Below are positions 25,165 through 35,012 of a DNA stretch of 64,000 bases, one piece after another. Position 1 is the first letter of the stretch. Each line of letters begins with the position of its first letter. The position numbers and the translations under genes are program-made. Source of the DNA: Homoserinimonas aerilata (GTDB taxonomy: Bacteria > Actinomycetota > Actinomycetes > Actinomycetales > Microbacteriaceae); NCBI RefSeq assembly GCF_006716125.1, contig NZ_VFOM01000001.1, forward strand, positions 1,426,001-1,490,000, given 5' to 3'. The notes under the pieces are model-generated. The model was not told where the DNA came from, did no database searches, and worked only from the letters and a program-made list of their open reading frames with translations.

Positions 25165-26376
25165 TCACACCCTCTCGATGATCGTTGCGATGCCCATACC
25201 CGAGCCGATACAGAGCGTTGCGAGGCCATACCGCAGGCCGCGCAGCTCCAACTCGTCAAGCAGGGTGCCCAGGATGATCGCACCGGTCGCCCCCAGTGGG
25301 TGACCCATCGCAATCGCCCCGCCGTTCACGTTGACCTTCTCCGGGGGGATGTCCAGGTCGCGCATCCACTTCAGCACAACAGCCGCGAACGCCTCATTCA
25401 GCTCGAACAGGTCGATGTCGTCGACTGTGAGCCCCGCACGCTCAAGCACTTTGCGTGTTGCGGGCGTCGGGCCCGTCAGCATGATGGTTGGCTCACTACC
25501 CACCACAGCCTGGGCGACGATTCGCGCCCGCGGGGCCACGCCCATCCGCCGCCCCGCGTCCTCATCGCCGATGAGCATGATCGCCGCACCGTCGACGATC
25601 CCCGACGAGTTCGCCGCCGTGTGAACGTGGTCGATGCGCTCCACCCAGTGGTACTTCTGCAGGGCGACCGCGTCGAAACCAAACTGCTCCCCCATGCCGG
25701 CGAAGGCCGGCGACAACCCAGAGAGCGACTCGACCGTCGCGCCCGGCCTGCGATGCTCGTCGTGAGCCAGCACGGGCAGGCCGTTCATGTCGACCACGGG
25801 CACGATCGAACGGTCGAAGCGGCCGGCACGCCACGCGGCATCCGCCTTCTCCTGCGACCCGACGGCGAAGGCGTCGACATCCGCGCGGCTGAAGCCTTCC
25901 AGCGTGGCGATCAGGTCGGCACCGATGCCCTGCGGCACGAAATAGCCGTCATAGGCGGTCGTCGGGTCCTGCCCGATTGCTCCCCCGTCCGAACCGATCG
26001 GCACGCGCGACATCGACTCCACCCCGCCGGCAACGATCAACGAATCGCCTCCGCCGGCAACCCTCGCCGCAGCCAGGTTCACCGCCTCGAGACCGGATGC
26101 GCAGAAACGGTTCACCTGCACGCCCGGCACCTCCTGCGGCAGCCCCGCCACCAGCGCTGCCGTGCGCGCGATGTCTCCGCCCTGCTCCCCCACCGGCGAC
26201 ACAACACCGAAGATCACATCATCGATACGTCCGGTGTCGAGCCCGGGGTTGCGAGGCACCAGCTCGCGCAGCAGCCCTGCCGCCAGATCGACCGGCTTTG
26301 TGCCGTGCAGCGCACCGCCCCTGTTCTTACCGCGCGGGGTTCGCAGCGCGTCAAAGATGAAAGCCTGCCCTGCCAT
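25165..26376 (-). CDS. fadA: Acetyl-CoA acyltransferase (thiolase)
   Basis: 403 residues. It cleaves 3-ketoacyl-CoA to acetyl-CoA and a shortened acyl-CoA. Catalytic residues: nucleophile Cys in [12 protein letters not shown], His in [15 protein letters not shown] and Cys in [11 protein letters not shown] near the C terminus. AAGGAG 6 nt before ATG 26376 supports that start over the ATG 6 nt upstream. It is the first gene of the operon, followed by fadB with a 2-nt gap. Confidence 0.95.
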   Translation of the reverse strand: MAGQAFIFDALRTPRGKNRGGALHGTKPVDLAAGLLRELVPRNPGLDTGRIDDVIFGVVSPVGEQGGDIARTAALVAGLPQEVPGVQVNRFCASGLEAVNLAAARVAGGGDSLIVAGGVESMSRVPIGSDGGAIGQDPTTAYDGYFVPQGIGADLIATLEGFSRADVDAFAVGSQEKADAAWRAGRFDRSIVPVVDMNGLPVLAHDEHRRPGATVESLSGLSPAFAGMGEQFGFDAVALQKYHWVERIDHVHTAANSSGIVDGAAIMLIGDEDAGRRMGVAPRARIVAQAVVGSEPTIMLTGPTPATRKVLERAGLTVDDIDLFELNEAFAAVVLKWMRDLDIPPEKVNVNGGAIAMGHPLGATGAIILGTLLDELELRGLRYGLATLCIGSGMGIATIIERV

Positions 26377-26447
26377 TGACATCTCCTTCGATGCTTGTAG
26401 CGTTCAACCGCAGCGTGTTCAGCGAGCGTTGCGCGCCAACCGTTCTG

Positions 26448-26918
26448 TTACAGCCTCGACCTCAGCTGCGGCCACGACTCCTCGAAACGCGGGTGCAGTG
26501 GCAGGTCAAGTACGCGGTCGAGCGCGATCCACTGCAGGTCGAGACTCTCCGGGTCGGTGATCTGCGGCTCGAACGGGCGCGTCACCTCCACAGCGACGGT
26601 CGTGTACGACCAGTAGCCCAGATCGAGAACGCTCTCGAACAGTGGCCGCACTGCATCCTCCGGAACGGCCGCCTCCTCGCCCGCCTCGCGCAGCGCCGCC
26701 TCCAGTGCCGACTCGTGCTCGTGGCGCGCCCCACCCGGCAACCCCCAGGTGCCGCCGAAGTGACTCCACTCGGCCCGGTGCTGCAGCAGGATGCCGCGCT
26801 CCCGATCGATGACCAGCAACCCGGCCGCGCCGAACAGACCCCAATAGCGGTCACCGTTCGGCCCCTCAACCCAGGCGTCGCCCGAATCACGGGGCCTGAA
26901 AGTCGGCGGCTGCGTCAT
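26448..26918 (-). CDS. NUDIX hydrolase (MutT-like)
   Basis: 156 residues. The Nudix box is complete: GGARHEHESALEAALREAGEEAAV (G-x5-E-x7-REUxEExGU with Ala replacing the last Gly), preceded by HRAEWSHFGGTWGLPG. It hydrolyses a nucleoside diphosphate linked to a moiety X, perhaps oxidised nucleotides; substrate not assignable. It stands between the fad operon and the flavin oxidoreductase, transcribed in the same direction as both. Confidence 0.88.
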   Translation of the reverse strand: MTQPPTFRPRDSGDAWVEGPNGDRYWGLFGAAGLLVIDRERGILLQHRAEWSHFGGTWGLPGGARHEHESALEAALREAGEEAAVPEDAVRPLFESVLDLGYWSYTTVAVEVTRPFEPQITDPESLDLQWIALDRVLDLPLHPRFEESWPQLRSRL

Positions 26919-27030
26919 GCATCCACTCTCTCACGATGCGGTGGCCGGTGGCCGGTCCGATCGCAATCGGGAGTAACTCGGCGGCAGATCTCGAGACTGG
27001 CGCCCCAGAGGGCACCACCTCGATCAGCGG

Positions 27031-27093
27031 CCTCGCGGGTCGAGGGTTGCCGTCCACACCTCGCGGGTCGAGGGATCGCCGTCTACGGCGATC
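27031..27093. repeat. Intergenic repeat with hairpin, probable terminator
   Basis: The 16-mer CCTCGCGGGTCGAGGG occurs at 27031 and 27059 (28-bp spacing), followed by an inverted repeat GATCGCCGT/ACGGCGATC at 27074-27093. It lies directly behind the oxidoreductase stop codon, so it can end that transcript. Related intergenic repeats are common in Microbacteriaceae; this comparison is from memory. Confidence 0.55.
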
Positions 27094-27117
27094 GTCTCGA
27101 GACCCAGCTCACGTCCG

Positions 27118-28203
27118 TTACAGCAGTTCCGCCGCGAGCAGCTCGAGCGCTCTCACACGTGCCGGTGCGGTGCGGGGGTCGTCGTTGTTGTGCGCCGAAA
27201 GCCCGGGCACAACCATGACCTCGTCGACGCCGAGTGTCGTCGCGAGCGTGCGGATGCGTGCGGCCGCGTTCACAGGCTCGTCGATGACCCAGCGCTCCAG
27301 CATGGAGTCGACGAGTTGCTGCTGCGCTGGCGGCAGTTCGGTCGCGGCGGCCTCTTCGATGGTGGCGAGTGGTCCGAGTGGCTGGCCGCTGCGCAGTCTC
27401 GCCATCTGCTGCAGTTGCGGCAGTGCGGCGGCGTGCGCTTCTGCTGCGGTCTCGGCGACGGAAACGTTGAGGGTGAGGAACGTGCGCGGCTCTTTCAGGG
27501 TCTCGGATGCTTCGAAGCCGTCGCGGTACAGCCCGACGATGCGTTCGGTTCCCTCTCCCGAGAAGTGGTGCGCGAACACGTAGGGCATGCCGAGCCGCGC
27601 GGCGAGGCGCGCGGAGAACTCGCTCGATCCGAGCAGCCAGATGTCGGCCACGCTCGTGGCCGCGGGGGTCGCGCTGAGCGTGTACATCTGCCCGTTCGGC
27701 AGCCTGAGGGCGGCACCGTCGGCGTCGAGCAGCGCCGCGATGTCCTGCACATGCTGCGGGAAGTCCTCGGGGTTGCTCGTCGTGCCGCTGGTGCGCAGGA
27801 ACGAGGTGATGACGGGGTCGCTGCCGGGCGCACGCCCCAGCCCGAGGTCGATGCGGCCCGGGTAGGCGGCCTCCAGCAGTGCGAACTGCTCGGCAACGAT
27901 GAGCGGTGAATGGTTGGGCAGCATGACGCCGCCCGATCCGATGCGGATGCGCTCGGTGTTCGCCGCGAGGATGCCGATGAGCACGGCGGGGTTCGTCGAG
28001 GCGACGGCCCGCATGTTGTGGTGCTCGGCGACCCAGTACCGGGTGAAGCCGAGCTCGTCGGCGCGGCGAGCCAGTTCGATCGACGCGGCCACCGCATCCG
28101 CTGTCGTCTGCGTGCTGCGCACGGGAATGAGGTCGAGCACCGACAGTGCCAGGCGGGCGTCGGATGCGGCGGGTACGGGCACGTCAGGCAGTGAGTCAGT
28201 CAT
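27118..28203 (-). CDS. Luciferase-like (LLM class) flavin-dependent oxidoreductase
   Basis: 361 residues in the bacterial-luciferase-like TIM-barrel family. Typical stretches: LALSVLDLIPVRSTQTTADAV near the N terminus, RYWVAEHHNMRAVASTNPAVLIG, IRIGSGGVMLPNHSPLIVAEQFALLEA and GRIDLGLGRAPGSDP. It should use reduced FMN or F420 from solution to oxidise a small molecule; substrate unknown. The start is one of two adjacent ATGs (28203 or 28206). A terminator-like repeat follows the stop. Confidence 0.9.
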   Translation of the reverse strand: MTDSLPDVPVPAASDARLALSVLDLIPVRSTQTTADAVAASIELARRADELGFTRYWVAEHHNMRAVASTNPAVLIGILAANTERIRIGSGGVMLPNHSPLIVAEQFALLEAAYPGRIDLGLGRAPGSDPVITSFLRTSGTTSNPEDFPQHVQDIAALLDADGAALRLPNGQMYTLSATPAATSVADIWLLGSSEFSARLAARLGMPYVFAHHFSGEGTERIVGLYRDGFEASETLKEPRTFLTLNVSVAETAAEAHAAALPQLQQMARLRSGQPLGPLATIEEAAATELPPAQQQLVDSMLERWVIDEPVNAAARIRTLATTLGVDEVMVVPGLSAHNNDDPRTAPARVRALELLAAELL

Positions 28204-28268
28204 CATCCGGCCCAACAGCGCTACCGCGGCGGGCATTCCCCCGCGTCGTCACTCGATGGCCCCGGTCG

Positions 28269-29333
28269 TCACTCGACGGCCAGTGCCGCCAGTCGCGCCA
28301 TGAGCCGGTAGGCGAGCGTCTTGTTCTTCAGCTGGTTGACCGTGCCAGAGATGAACAGTCCCGACTCTGGGGCGTGGAACAGCACCGATCCGGTGGAGCC
28401 GCCGTGGCCGAAGAATTCGCGCGGCGCTGCCCCCGGCGACAGCAGTCGCGGCATCGAGAAGCGCATCAGCCCGAGCCCGTAACTCAGCGGGAAGGCGATG
28501 CGGCGCCACTCCCCCGTCATCTCGTCGAGCTGCCCGCGGTCGAACAGCTCTCCGCCGAGGAATGCCCGCAGGAACACGATGCCGTCATCCGCGGTCGACA
28601 CAAGGCTGCCCTGTGCGCGCACGGATGCCATCGTCAGCGGGATGCGCACCGCATCCGGCCCGTTGTGAATGGCGGCGACGGTGTCGTAGCGTTCGACGTC
28701 GGCGAGACCGAACGGCCAGCTCGAGGCGAGCGAGAGGGGCGACAGGATGCGTTCGGTCACCGCCTGCTCCCAGCTGCGGCCTGTGAGAACCTCGATGACG
28801 CGGCCGAGAAGCAGCGCGTTCGTGTCCGAGTAGAACGCCCGACGTCCGGTGCCCGGCGGGAATGCGGGGCGCAGCTGGGTGCGCACGGTGCTGAGTGCCT
28901 GCTCGAAGGTCCAGCCGCGGTCGCGGCGCAGCGCGTCGTCGCGCACCGAAGCCCCATCGTGGGCGCGTCTCTGCTCGAAGTAGTCGGCGAGGCCGGAGGT
29001 CTGTGAGAGCAGCTGGCGGGCCGTCAGCTCCTCGCTGCGATCATGTTCACGGTAGACGTGCAGCCCGGCGAGCAGATCGGCGCCGAGGTGAGCTGCGATC
29101 GGCTCGTCCAGGTCGAGCAGGCCCTCCTGCCTCAGCTGCAGCGCGAGCGCCGCCGTGTACATGTTGGTGATGGAGCCCACGAAGTACGGCTTCGGCTCCG
29201 TCTCGCTCTCGTAACTCCACGACCACCCCGTTTCGGGGCGGGCGAGGGCGAACGACACGGGCCCGATGTCCGGGCGCGCCGAGACGCCGTCGAGCACGGC
29301 GCGTAATCGGGTTTCGTCGAGTCCCACGCGCAC
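28269..29333 (-). CDS. Class C beta-lactamase-like protein with an altered active site
   Basis: 354 residues of the serine beta-lactamase/DD-peptidase fold. The usual SxxK motif is GSITN here (AAC at the Lys codon, about residue 56), so the catalytic Lys is Asn. The YxN-equivalent motif is FYSDTNALL and the HxG motif FGHGGSTGS, both intact. The remaining Ser may acylate slowly or the protein may only bind its ligand. No signal peptide is seen, so it is probably cytoplasmic. Start GTG 29333 (or GTG 29327) has no strong ribosome-binding site. If the reading is right it is a pseudoenzyme or a variant with a changed base. Confidence 0.8.
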   Translation of the reverse strand: MRVGLDETRLRAVLDGVSARPDIGPVSFALARPETGWSWSYESETEPKPYFVGSITNMYTAALALQLRQEGLLDLDEPIAAHLGADLLAGLHVYREHDRSEELTARQLLSQTSGLADYFEQRRAHDGASVRDDALRRDRGWTFEQALSTVRTQLRPAFPPGTGRRAFYSDTNALLLGRVIEVLTGRSWEQAVTERILSPLSLASSWPFGLADVERYDTVAAIHNGPDAVRIPLTMASVRAQGSLVSTADDGIVFLRAFLGGELFDRGQLDEMTGEWRRIAFPLSYGLGLMRFSMPRLLSPGAAPREFFGHGGSTGSVLFHAPESGLFISGTVNQLKNKTLAYRLMARLAALAVE

Positions 29334-29396
29334 AGCCTAGATTCTCGAGGCTAACTCCGCTAACCCCCGTGTGGGGCTGGGGACTCAGGGCAGGGC

Positions 29397-30929
29397 TCAG
29401 CGCTTGCGACGCTCGCGCACCCGCATGTTGACCGTGATGGGGGTTCCCTCGAAGCCGAAGATCTCGCGCAGGCGCCGCGTGATGAAGCGGCGGTACTGCG
29501 GGTCGAGGAACCCGGTCGTGAACAGCACGAACGTCGGCGGTCGGCTGGATGCCTGGGTGCCGAACAGGATACGCGGCTGCTTTCCGCCGCGCAGCGGGTG
29601 CGGGTGCTCCGCGGTGAGCTCGGCGAGCAGGGCGTTGAACTTGCCGGTCGGGATGCGGGTGTCCCACGAGTCGAGTGCCGTCTCGAGGGCGGGCACCAGC
29701 TTCTCGAGGTGGCGGCCCGTCTTGGCGGAGATGTTCACGCGCGGCGCCCACGACACATGCGCGAGGTCCTGTTCGATCTCGCGCTCCAGCAGCCCGCGGC
29801 GCTCATCGTCGAGCAGGTCCCACTTGTTGAATGCCAGCACGAGGGCGCGACCCGATTCGAGCACCAGCTCGATGATCCGCAGGTCCTGCACGCTGATCGG
29901 CTCGGTCACGTCGAGAACGACGACGGCGACCTCCGCCTTCTCGAGCGCCGCGCTGGTGCGCAGGGAGGCGTAGAAGTCGGCGCCCTGCGCCAGATTCACA
30001 CGACGACGGATGCCTGCGGTGTCGACGAAACGCCACACGCGTCCCGCGATCTCCACCTGCTCGTCAACCGGGTCACGCGTGGTGCCGGCGAGGTCGTTGA
30101 CGACGACGCGCTCCTCGCCCGCCGCCTTGTTGAGCAGGCTCGACTTGCCCACATTCGGGCGGCCGATGATGGCGACCCTGCGCGGGCCGCCCACTTCTTC
30201 CTTCGCCACGGCCGAGACCTCGGGCAGCACGGAGAGCACGTGGTCGAGCAGATCGGCGACGCCGCGCCCGTGCAGGGCAGAGACCGGCCACGGCTCCCCC
30301 AGCCCGAGGCCCCACAGCGCTGCGGCTTCGGCCTCCTGGCGCACATCGTCGACCTTGTTGGCGACCAGGATGACGGGCTTCTTCGTCTGGCGGAGCATCC
30401 GCACAACATGCTCGTCGGTTGAGGTGGCGCCGACGTTCGCGTCGACGACGAACAGCACCGCGTCGGCGAGGTCGACCGCGACCTCGGCCTGCGCGGCGAC
30501 GGAGGCGTCGATGCCCTTGGCGTCGGGCTCCCAGCCGCCCGTGTCGACGAGGCTGAAGCGGCGTTCGTTCCATTCGGCCTTGTAGGTGACCCGGTCACGC
30601 GTGACGCCGGGGGTGTCCTCCACGACGGCCTCGCGGCGGCCGAGGATGCGGTTCACGAGCGCCGACTTGCCCACGTTCGGGCGACCGACGATCGCGAGCA
30701 CGGGCAGCGCCGGCAGGTACACGACCTGGTCGGGGTCGCCCTCGGTCGCGTCGAGGATGTCGAAGTCCTCAGCCTCGAGGTCATACTCGTCGAGGCCAGC
30801 CCGCAGCGCGCGCGCCCGGATGGCGGCATCGTCGTCGGTGATCGACGAGATGCGCTCGGCAAGCTGCTCGTCGAGCTCGGGAAAGTCGTCGTCGGCCGTC
30901 TCGTTGGCTGGCGTGTCGTCGTGTCGCAT
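29397..30929 (-). CDS. der: Ribosome assembly GTPase Der (EngA)
   Basis: 510 residues with two GTPase domains: G1 motifs GRPNVGKS at about residues 82 and 256, each with a DTxG-type switch ([16 protein letters not shown]) and NKxD (ANKVDD, FNKWDL), and the C-terminal KH-like domain. The N-terminal 70-residue acidic extension is common in Actinobacteria. It is needed for assembly of the 50S subunit. ATG 30929 has AAAGGA 7 nt upstream. It follows cmk in the usual cmk-der order. Confidence 0.97.
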   Translation of the reverse strand: MRHDDTPANETADDDFPELDEQLAERISSITDDDAAIRARALRAGLDEYDLEAEDFDILDATEGDPDQVVYLPALPVLAIVGRPNVGKSALVNRILGRREAVVEDTPGVTRDRVTYKAEWNERRFSLVDTGGWEPDAKGIDASVAAQAEVAVDLADAVLFVVDANVGATSTDEHVVRMLRQTKKPVILVANKVDDVRQEAEAAALWGLGLGEPWPVSALHGRGVADLLDHVLSVLPEVSAVAKEEVGGPRRVAIIGRPNVGKSSLLNKAAGEERVVVNDLAGTTRDPVDEQVEIAGRVWRFVDTAGIRRRVNLAQGADFYASLRTSAALEKAEVAVVVLDVTEPISVQDLRIIELVLESGRALVLAFNKWDLLDDERRGLLEREIEQDLAHVSWAPRVNISAKTGRHLEKLVPALETALDSWDTRIPTGKFNALLAELTAEHPHPLRGGKQPRILFGTQASSRPPTFVLFTTGFLDPQYRRFITRRLREIFGFEGTPITVNMRVRERRKR

Positions 30930-30959
30930 GGTGGGGTCCTTTGGGTGGCGTCGCGCTCG

Positions 30960-31643
30960 TCAGCCGCTCGTGCGGCGAACAAGGCCCACGACGGCCTGGA
31001 TCGTCTGGTCGAAGTCCAGATCGGTTGAATCTATTGTCGTCACGCCGTCTGCGGCGTTCATGAAGTCCACGACGCGCGAATCCTGTGCATCGCGCGAACT
31101 GAGGTGCTTCGCCACCTCCTGGGCCGATTGCCCGGAGATCTCGGCGGAGCGCCTCGCCATTCTAGCTTCTTCGGATGCGGTGAGCAGAATCCGCACCGGT
31201 GCATCCGGCGACACCACGGTGGTGATGTCGCGGCCCTCGGTGATGATGCCGGGTCGCTCGCTCGACGAGATCACGTGACGGAACAGCTCGACGAGGTACG
31301 CGCGCACCGGCAGCATCCGGGCGATCCTGCTGACGACGGCAGAGATGCGCGGTTCACGGATGGCCGCCTCGACGTCGACGTCGCCCACCCGCACGAAGTA
31401 GGCGTCGGGGTCGATGCCGATGCCGTAGTCGAAGTCGGCGAGCGCGGCGACGACCGCCGCCTCGTCGTCGAGGTCGATTCCGCGCTCGAGCACGAACCAG
31501 GCGAGCGCCCGGTACGCGGCGCCCGAATCCTGGTAGTCGAAGCCGAGCTGTCGGGCTGCCGCCCTGCTCACGCTCGACTTGCCGCTGCCGGCGGGGCCGT
31601 CGATCGCGACGACCGTGCGCCCCTGTGCTGTCGTGTCGTTCAC
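30960..31643 (-). CDS. cmk: Cytidylate kinase
   Basis: 227 residues. The P-loop is [17 protein letters not shown], followed by [15 protein letters not shown] (CMP-binding region), EGRDITTVV and [19 protein letters not shown]. It phosphorylates CMP and dCMP to the diphosphates in the cytosol. Start GTG 31643 overlaps the tyrA stop (GTGA). It lies between tyrA and der, the common actinobacterial order. Confidence 0.96.
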   Translation of the reverse strand: MNDTTAQGRTVVAIDGPAGSGKSSVSRAAARQLGFDYQDSGAAYRALAWFVLERGIDLDDEAAVVAALADFDYGIGIDPDAYFVRVGDVDVEAAIREPRISAVVSRIARMLPVRAYLVELFRHVISSSERPGIITEGRDITTVVSPDAPVRILLTASEEARMARRSAEISGQSAQEVAKHLSSRDAQDSRVVDFMNAADGVTTIDSTDLDFDQTIQAVVGLVRRTSG

Positions 31644-32752
31644 TGGTAGGCCCCCGCGATCTTCCATCCGCGCTCCTCGAGTTCCGAGACGAGACGCTCC
31701 TCGGCCTCGGGCAGCACCGCGATCTCGGCGAGACCGATCTGGGCTCCCGGCGAGTGCTCCAGCCGAAGGTCCTCCATGTTCACTCCCAGTTCGCCGATCT
31801 CGGTGAGCAGTCGCGCAAGCTCCCCCGGCCGGTCGTCGATCTTCACCACGATCTGGGCGAAGCGCCGATCCTGCCCGTGCTTGCCCGGCAGCCTTGACAC
31901 GCCGTTGTTGCCGCCGGCGAGGATCTGCGCGAGCGACTTGCGGGCGCCGCGGGCCTCCTGGTCGCTGAGCGCGTGGATCATGACGTCGAGGTCGGTGCGG
32001 AAGTCGCGCAGCACCTCGATGATGTACTGCGAGTTGGCGCCCATGATCTGCACCCACAGTTCGGGCGCGCTGGCCGCGATGCGGGTGGTGTCGCGCAGCC
32101 CCTGCCCGGCGAGCTCCAGCGAGCCGGGGTTCGCATCGACGAGGCGACGGGCGAGCAGGGTCGAGATCGCCTGCGGCGCGTGCGAGACGAGGGCGACCGC
32201 CCGGTCGTGGTCTTCGGCAGACATGGCGACGGGCACGGCGCCCAGGTCGAGCACGAGATGCTCGATCACGGCGATCTGCGCCGCCGGGATGCCCGCATGC
32301 GCGGTGATCACCCAGGGCCGGCCGATGAACAGATCGGCGCGGGCCGAGATCGCTCCCCCACGCTCACGTCCGGCGAGCGGATGCGATCCGATGTAGCGGG
32401 AGACGTCGGCACCGACGACCCGCAGTTCGGCGAGCGGCGCGACCTTGACGCTGGCGACATCCGTGACGAGCGCGTCGGGGTAGGCCTTCAGTTCCTGCGC
32501 CACGACCTCGGCCGTGAGATCCGGCGGCACCGCCACCACGATGAGCGCCGGCGAGTCTGTGGCGTGCGCGGCACGCCCCGCCCCGTAGTCGATGGCGAGC
32601 CGCAGATTCGAGGGCGACGCGTCGTGCACGATCACATCGACGCCCTTCGCCATGAGCCCGAGCGCGACACTCGCGCCCAGCAACCCCGCGCCGACGACGC
32701 GCACGGATCCGACCGTTCGCGCCGTCACCTGCTGTTCGTCCACCGTGCTCAC
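31640..32752 (-). CDS. tyrA: Prephenate dehydrogenase with C-terminal ACT domain
   Basis: 370 residues. Rossmann motif [16 protein letters not shown], catalytic His in [13 protein letters not shown], and a C-terminal ACT domain ([28 protein letters not shown]) that allows feedback control by tyrosine. It converts prephenate to 4-hydroxyphenylpyruvate. Start GTG 32752 overlaps the rluB stop. It sits in the rluB-tyrA-cmk-der run. Confidence 0.95.
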   Translation of the reverse strand: MSTVDEQQVTARTVGSVRVVGAGLLGASVALGLMAKGVDVIVHDASPSNLRLAIDYGAGRAAHATDSPALIVVAVPPDLTAEVVAQELKAYPDALVTDVASVKVAPLAELRVVGADVSRYIGSHPLAGRERGGAISARADLFIGRPWVITAHAGIPAAQIAVIEHLVLDLGAVPVAMSAEDHDRAVALVSHAPQAISTLLARRLVDANPGSLELAGQGLRDTTRIAASAPELWVQIMGANSQYIIEVLRDFRTDLDVMIHALSDQEARGARKSLAQILAGGNNGVSRLPGKHGQDRRFAQIVVKIDDRPGELARLLTEIGELGVNMEDLRLEHSPGAQIGLAEIAVLPEAEERLVSELEERGWKIAGAYQ

Positions 32753-33552
32753 TCCCCGTCGTCCTGCTCGGGTTCCTGCTCCTGAGCGCCGGGCTTCGCC
32801 TCGCGGGCGATCGTCAGCAGCTGACCCAGTTCGATTTTAGTGAGGTCGCGGATCTCGCCGGAGGCGAGGGTTCCCAGATGCAGCGGCCCGAACTGCCTGC
32901 GCACCAGATCGATGACCGGATGTCCGACCGCGTCGAGCATCCGTCTCACGATGCGATTGCGCCCAGAATGCAGCGTCACCTCGACCATCGTCTCGGTGCC
33001 GCTCGAGGCGCCCAGGATGCGCGCCCTGTCGGCCGCGATGGGGCCGTCCTCCAGCTCGACGCCGGCGGTGAGCCTGCCGATGGTCTGCGCCGAGACGCGC
33101 CCCTCGACCTTGGCGATGTAGGTCTTCATCACCCCGAACGACGGATGCGCGAGAACGTGCGCGAGATCGCCGTCGTTGGTGAGGATCAGCAGCCCAGAGG
33201 TCTGCGCGTCGAGGCGGCCCACGTTGAACAGCCTCTCTTCATAGCGGGAGACGTAGCGTCGCAGGTCGGGCCGGCCGCGCTCATCCTGCAGCGAGCTGAC
33301 GATCCCGACAGGCTTGTTGAGCATGAGGTAGCGGCGGCTCGTGTCGAGCTGGATGGCGACGCCGTCGACCGAGACCTCGTCGGTGTCGAGCACGCGCCGG
33401 CCGAGCTCGGTGACGACCTCGCCGTTGACGGCGACCCGTCCGGCCGAGATGAGGTTCTCGGAGACCCGACGCGAGGCGACCCCTGCGGCAGCCATGAGCT
33501 TCTGCAGGCGCACGCCCTCGGGCGATTCCTGGTTCTCGTCAGCGTGCATCAT
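32749..33552 (-). CDS. rluB: 23S rRNA pseudouridine synthase (RluB type)
   Basis: 267 residues. An S4 RNA-binding domain (VRLQKLMAAAGVASRRVSENLI ... GRVAVNGEVV) is followed by the catalytic domain with Asp in VGRLDAQTSGLLILTNDG and RNRIVRRMLDAVGHPV. It modifies a uridine in helix 89-90 of 23S rRNA. The chosen start, ATG 33552, overlaps the scpB stop region; the adjacent ATG (33549) and the upstream one (33570) are possible alternatives. Confidence 0.93.
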   Translation of the reverse strand: MMHADENQESPEGVRLQKLMAAAGVASRRVSENLISAGRVAVNGEVVTELGRRVLDTDEVSVDGVAIQLDTSRRYLMLNKPVGIVSSLQDERGRPDLRRYVSRYEERLFNVGRLDAQTSGLLILTNDGDLAHVLAHPSFGVMKTYIAKVEGRVSAQTIGRLTAGVELEDGPIAADRARILGASSGTETMVEVTLHSGRNRIVRRMLDAVGHPVIDLVRRQFGPLHLGTLASGEIRDLTKIELGQLLTIAREAKPGAQEQEPEQDDGE

Positions 33553-34186
33553 CGAATCCGTCCGTTCCATCGGGCAACAGTGGCGAGATCGGCGGCAGCT
33601 CGTCGAGCGAGTTGACCCCCAGCTGCGTGAGCAGCAGTTCGGTCGTCGCGTAGTGGATGGCGCCCGTCTCGGCATCCGTGTACGCCTCGGTCACGAGCCC
33701 GCGACCGAGCAGGGTGCGCACGACGGAGTCGACGTTCACGGCCCGGATCGACGCGATGGCGCCGCGGCTGATCGGCTGCTTGTAGGCGATCACGGCGAGC
33801 GTCTCGAGCGCCGCCTGAGACAGCCTGCTGGGGCTCTGCGTGAGCACGAAGTCGCGCACGACCTCGTCGTGTTCCTCGCGCACGTACAGGCGCCAGCCTC
33901 CGCCGACCTCGCGCAGCTCGAAGCCTCGCCGCGGGCCGCCCGTCTCGCCGTCGTAGTCGGCGACGAGACGATCGATCGACTGCCGCACCGCGGCGACGGG
34001 GGCGCCGAGCGCGGTCGCCAGCGCGACGAGGCCCTGCGGCTCGTCGACGACCACGAGGATCGCCTCCAGCCGCCGCTCGAGCTCCGCGGGGGTGGCAGGC
34101 TCGGAGCGCGCCTCCGTCTCGGTCCCGTCGATCACGGTCTCGGTCGTGCCTTCGGCCACGGTCTCGCCTTCATCTTCAGTTTCCAT
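33539..34186 (-). CDS. scpB: Segregation and condensation protein B
   Basis: 215 residues with two winged-helix domains. Marks: RLEAILVVVDEPQGLVALATALG, QAALETLAVIAYKQPISRGAIASIRAVNVDSVVRTLLGRGLV and YATTELLLTQLGVNSLDELPP, all standard for ScpB. With ScpA it forms the non-SMC core of the condensin complex. The acidic 30-residue N terminus is actinobacterial. It overlaps scpA by 11 bp. Confidence 0.96.
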   Translation of the reverse strand: METEDEGETVAEGTTETVIDGTETEARSEPATPAELERRLEAILVVVDEPQGLVALATALGAPVAAVRQSIDRLVADYDGETGGPRRGFELREVGGGWRLYVREEHDEVVRDFVLTQSPSRLSQAALETLAVIAYKQPISRGAIASIRAVNVDSVVRTLLGRGLVTEAYTDAETGAIHYATTELLLTQLGVNSLDELPPISPLLPDGTDGFDDAR

Positions 34187-35012
34187 AGTCCGCCCCCAGG
34201 TTCGCGAGGCTCTCCTCAGACCAGTGTTCCGCCGTCCAGCGCAGCGTCAGCTCGCCGAGCGGCTCGATCTGCTCGAACGAGATCGCGGCACCCCGGTACA
34301 GCTCCAGAACGGCCAGGAAGCGGGCGATGACGACGCCCTTCAGCTCGGCCCCGGCGATCAGCTGACGGAACGACATCGGCTCGCCGCGGCGGAGCAGCGC
34401 CACGACATGGGCCGCCTGCTCCCGGATGCTCACCAGCGGTGCATGCAGATGGTCCAGCCCCACGGTGGGCAGCTCCCGGGGAGCCATCGCCAGCGCAGCC
34501 AGCGCGGCGAAGTCGTCGAGCGACAGGGTCCACACCAGCTCGGGGGTCTGCCTGCGGTACTTCTCCTCCAGCCGCACCGACCGCGTGTGCCTGCTCGCCT
34601 CGGCGTCGAGGTGCGAGGAGAACCAGGCCGACGCCTCCTTGAATGCACGGTACTGCAGCAGGCGCGCGAAAAGCAGATCGCGGGCCTCCAGCAGGGCGAC
34701 GTCCTCGGCGTCGACGAGTTCGCCCTGGGGCAGCAGGCCGACGACCTTCAGGTCGAGCAGCGTGGCCGCGACGACGAGGAACTCGCTCGCCTCGTTGAGG
34801 TTGTCTGCCGTGTCGAGCCCGCGGATGTAGGCGATGAACTCGCTCGTGACGAGGCTCAGCGACACCTCGGTGATGTCGAGTTCGTGCTTGCCGATGAGGC
34901 TCAGCAGCAGATCGAATGGGCCGTCGAAGACGCCGAGGCTGACACTGAAGCCACCCTCTGAGGCCGCCCCGGTCTCGGTGCCGTCGGCGACCAGCTCAGG
35001 CGACTGCGCCAC
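34176..35012 (-). CDS. scpA: Segregation and condensation protein A
   Basis: 278 residues of the kleisin ScpA family: FSVSLGVFDGPFDLLLSLIGKHELDITEVSLS near the N terminus, EFLVVAATLLDLKVVGLLP, and a C-terminal winged helix (TFLAVLELYRG-type, here RFLAVLELYRGAAISFEQ). It bridges the SMC heads with ScpB. Start GTG 35012 overlaps the parA stop by 17 bp. Confidence 0.96.
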   Translation of the reverse strand: MAQSPELVADGTETGAASEGGFSVSLGVFDGPFDLLLSLIGKHELDITEVSLSLVTSEFIAYIRGLDTADNLNEASEFLVVAATLLDLKVVGLLPQGELVDAEDVALLEARDLLFARLLQYRAFKEASAWFSSHLDAEASRHTRSVRLEEKYRRQTPELVWTLSLDDFAALAALAMAPRELPTVGLDHLHAPLVSIREQAAHVVALLRRGEPMSFRQLIAGAELKGVVIARFLAVLELYRGAAISFEQIEPLGELTLRWTAEHWSEESLANLGADYGN

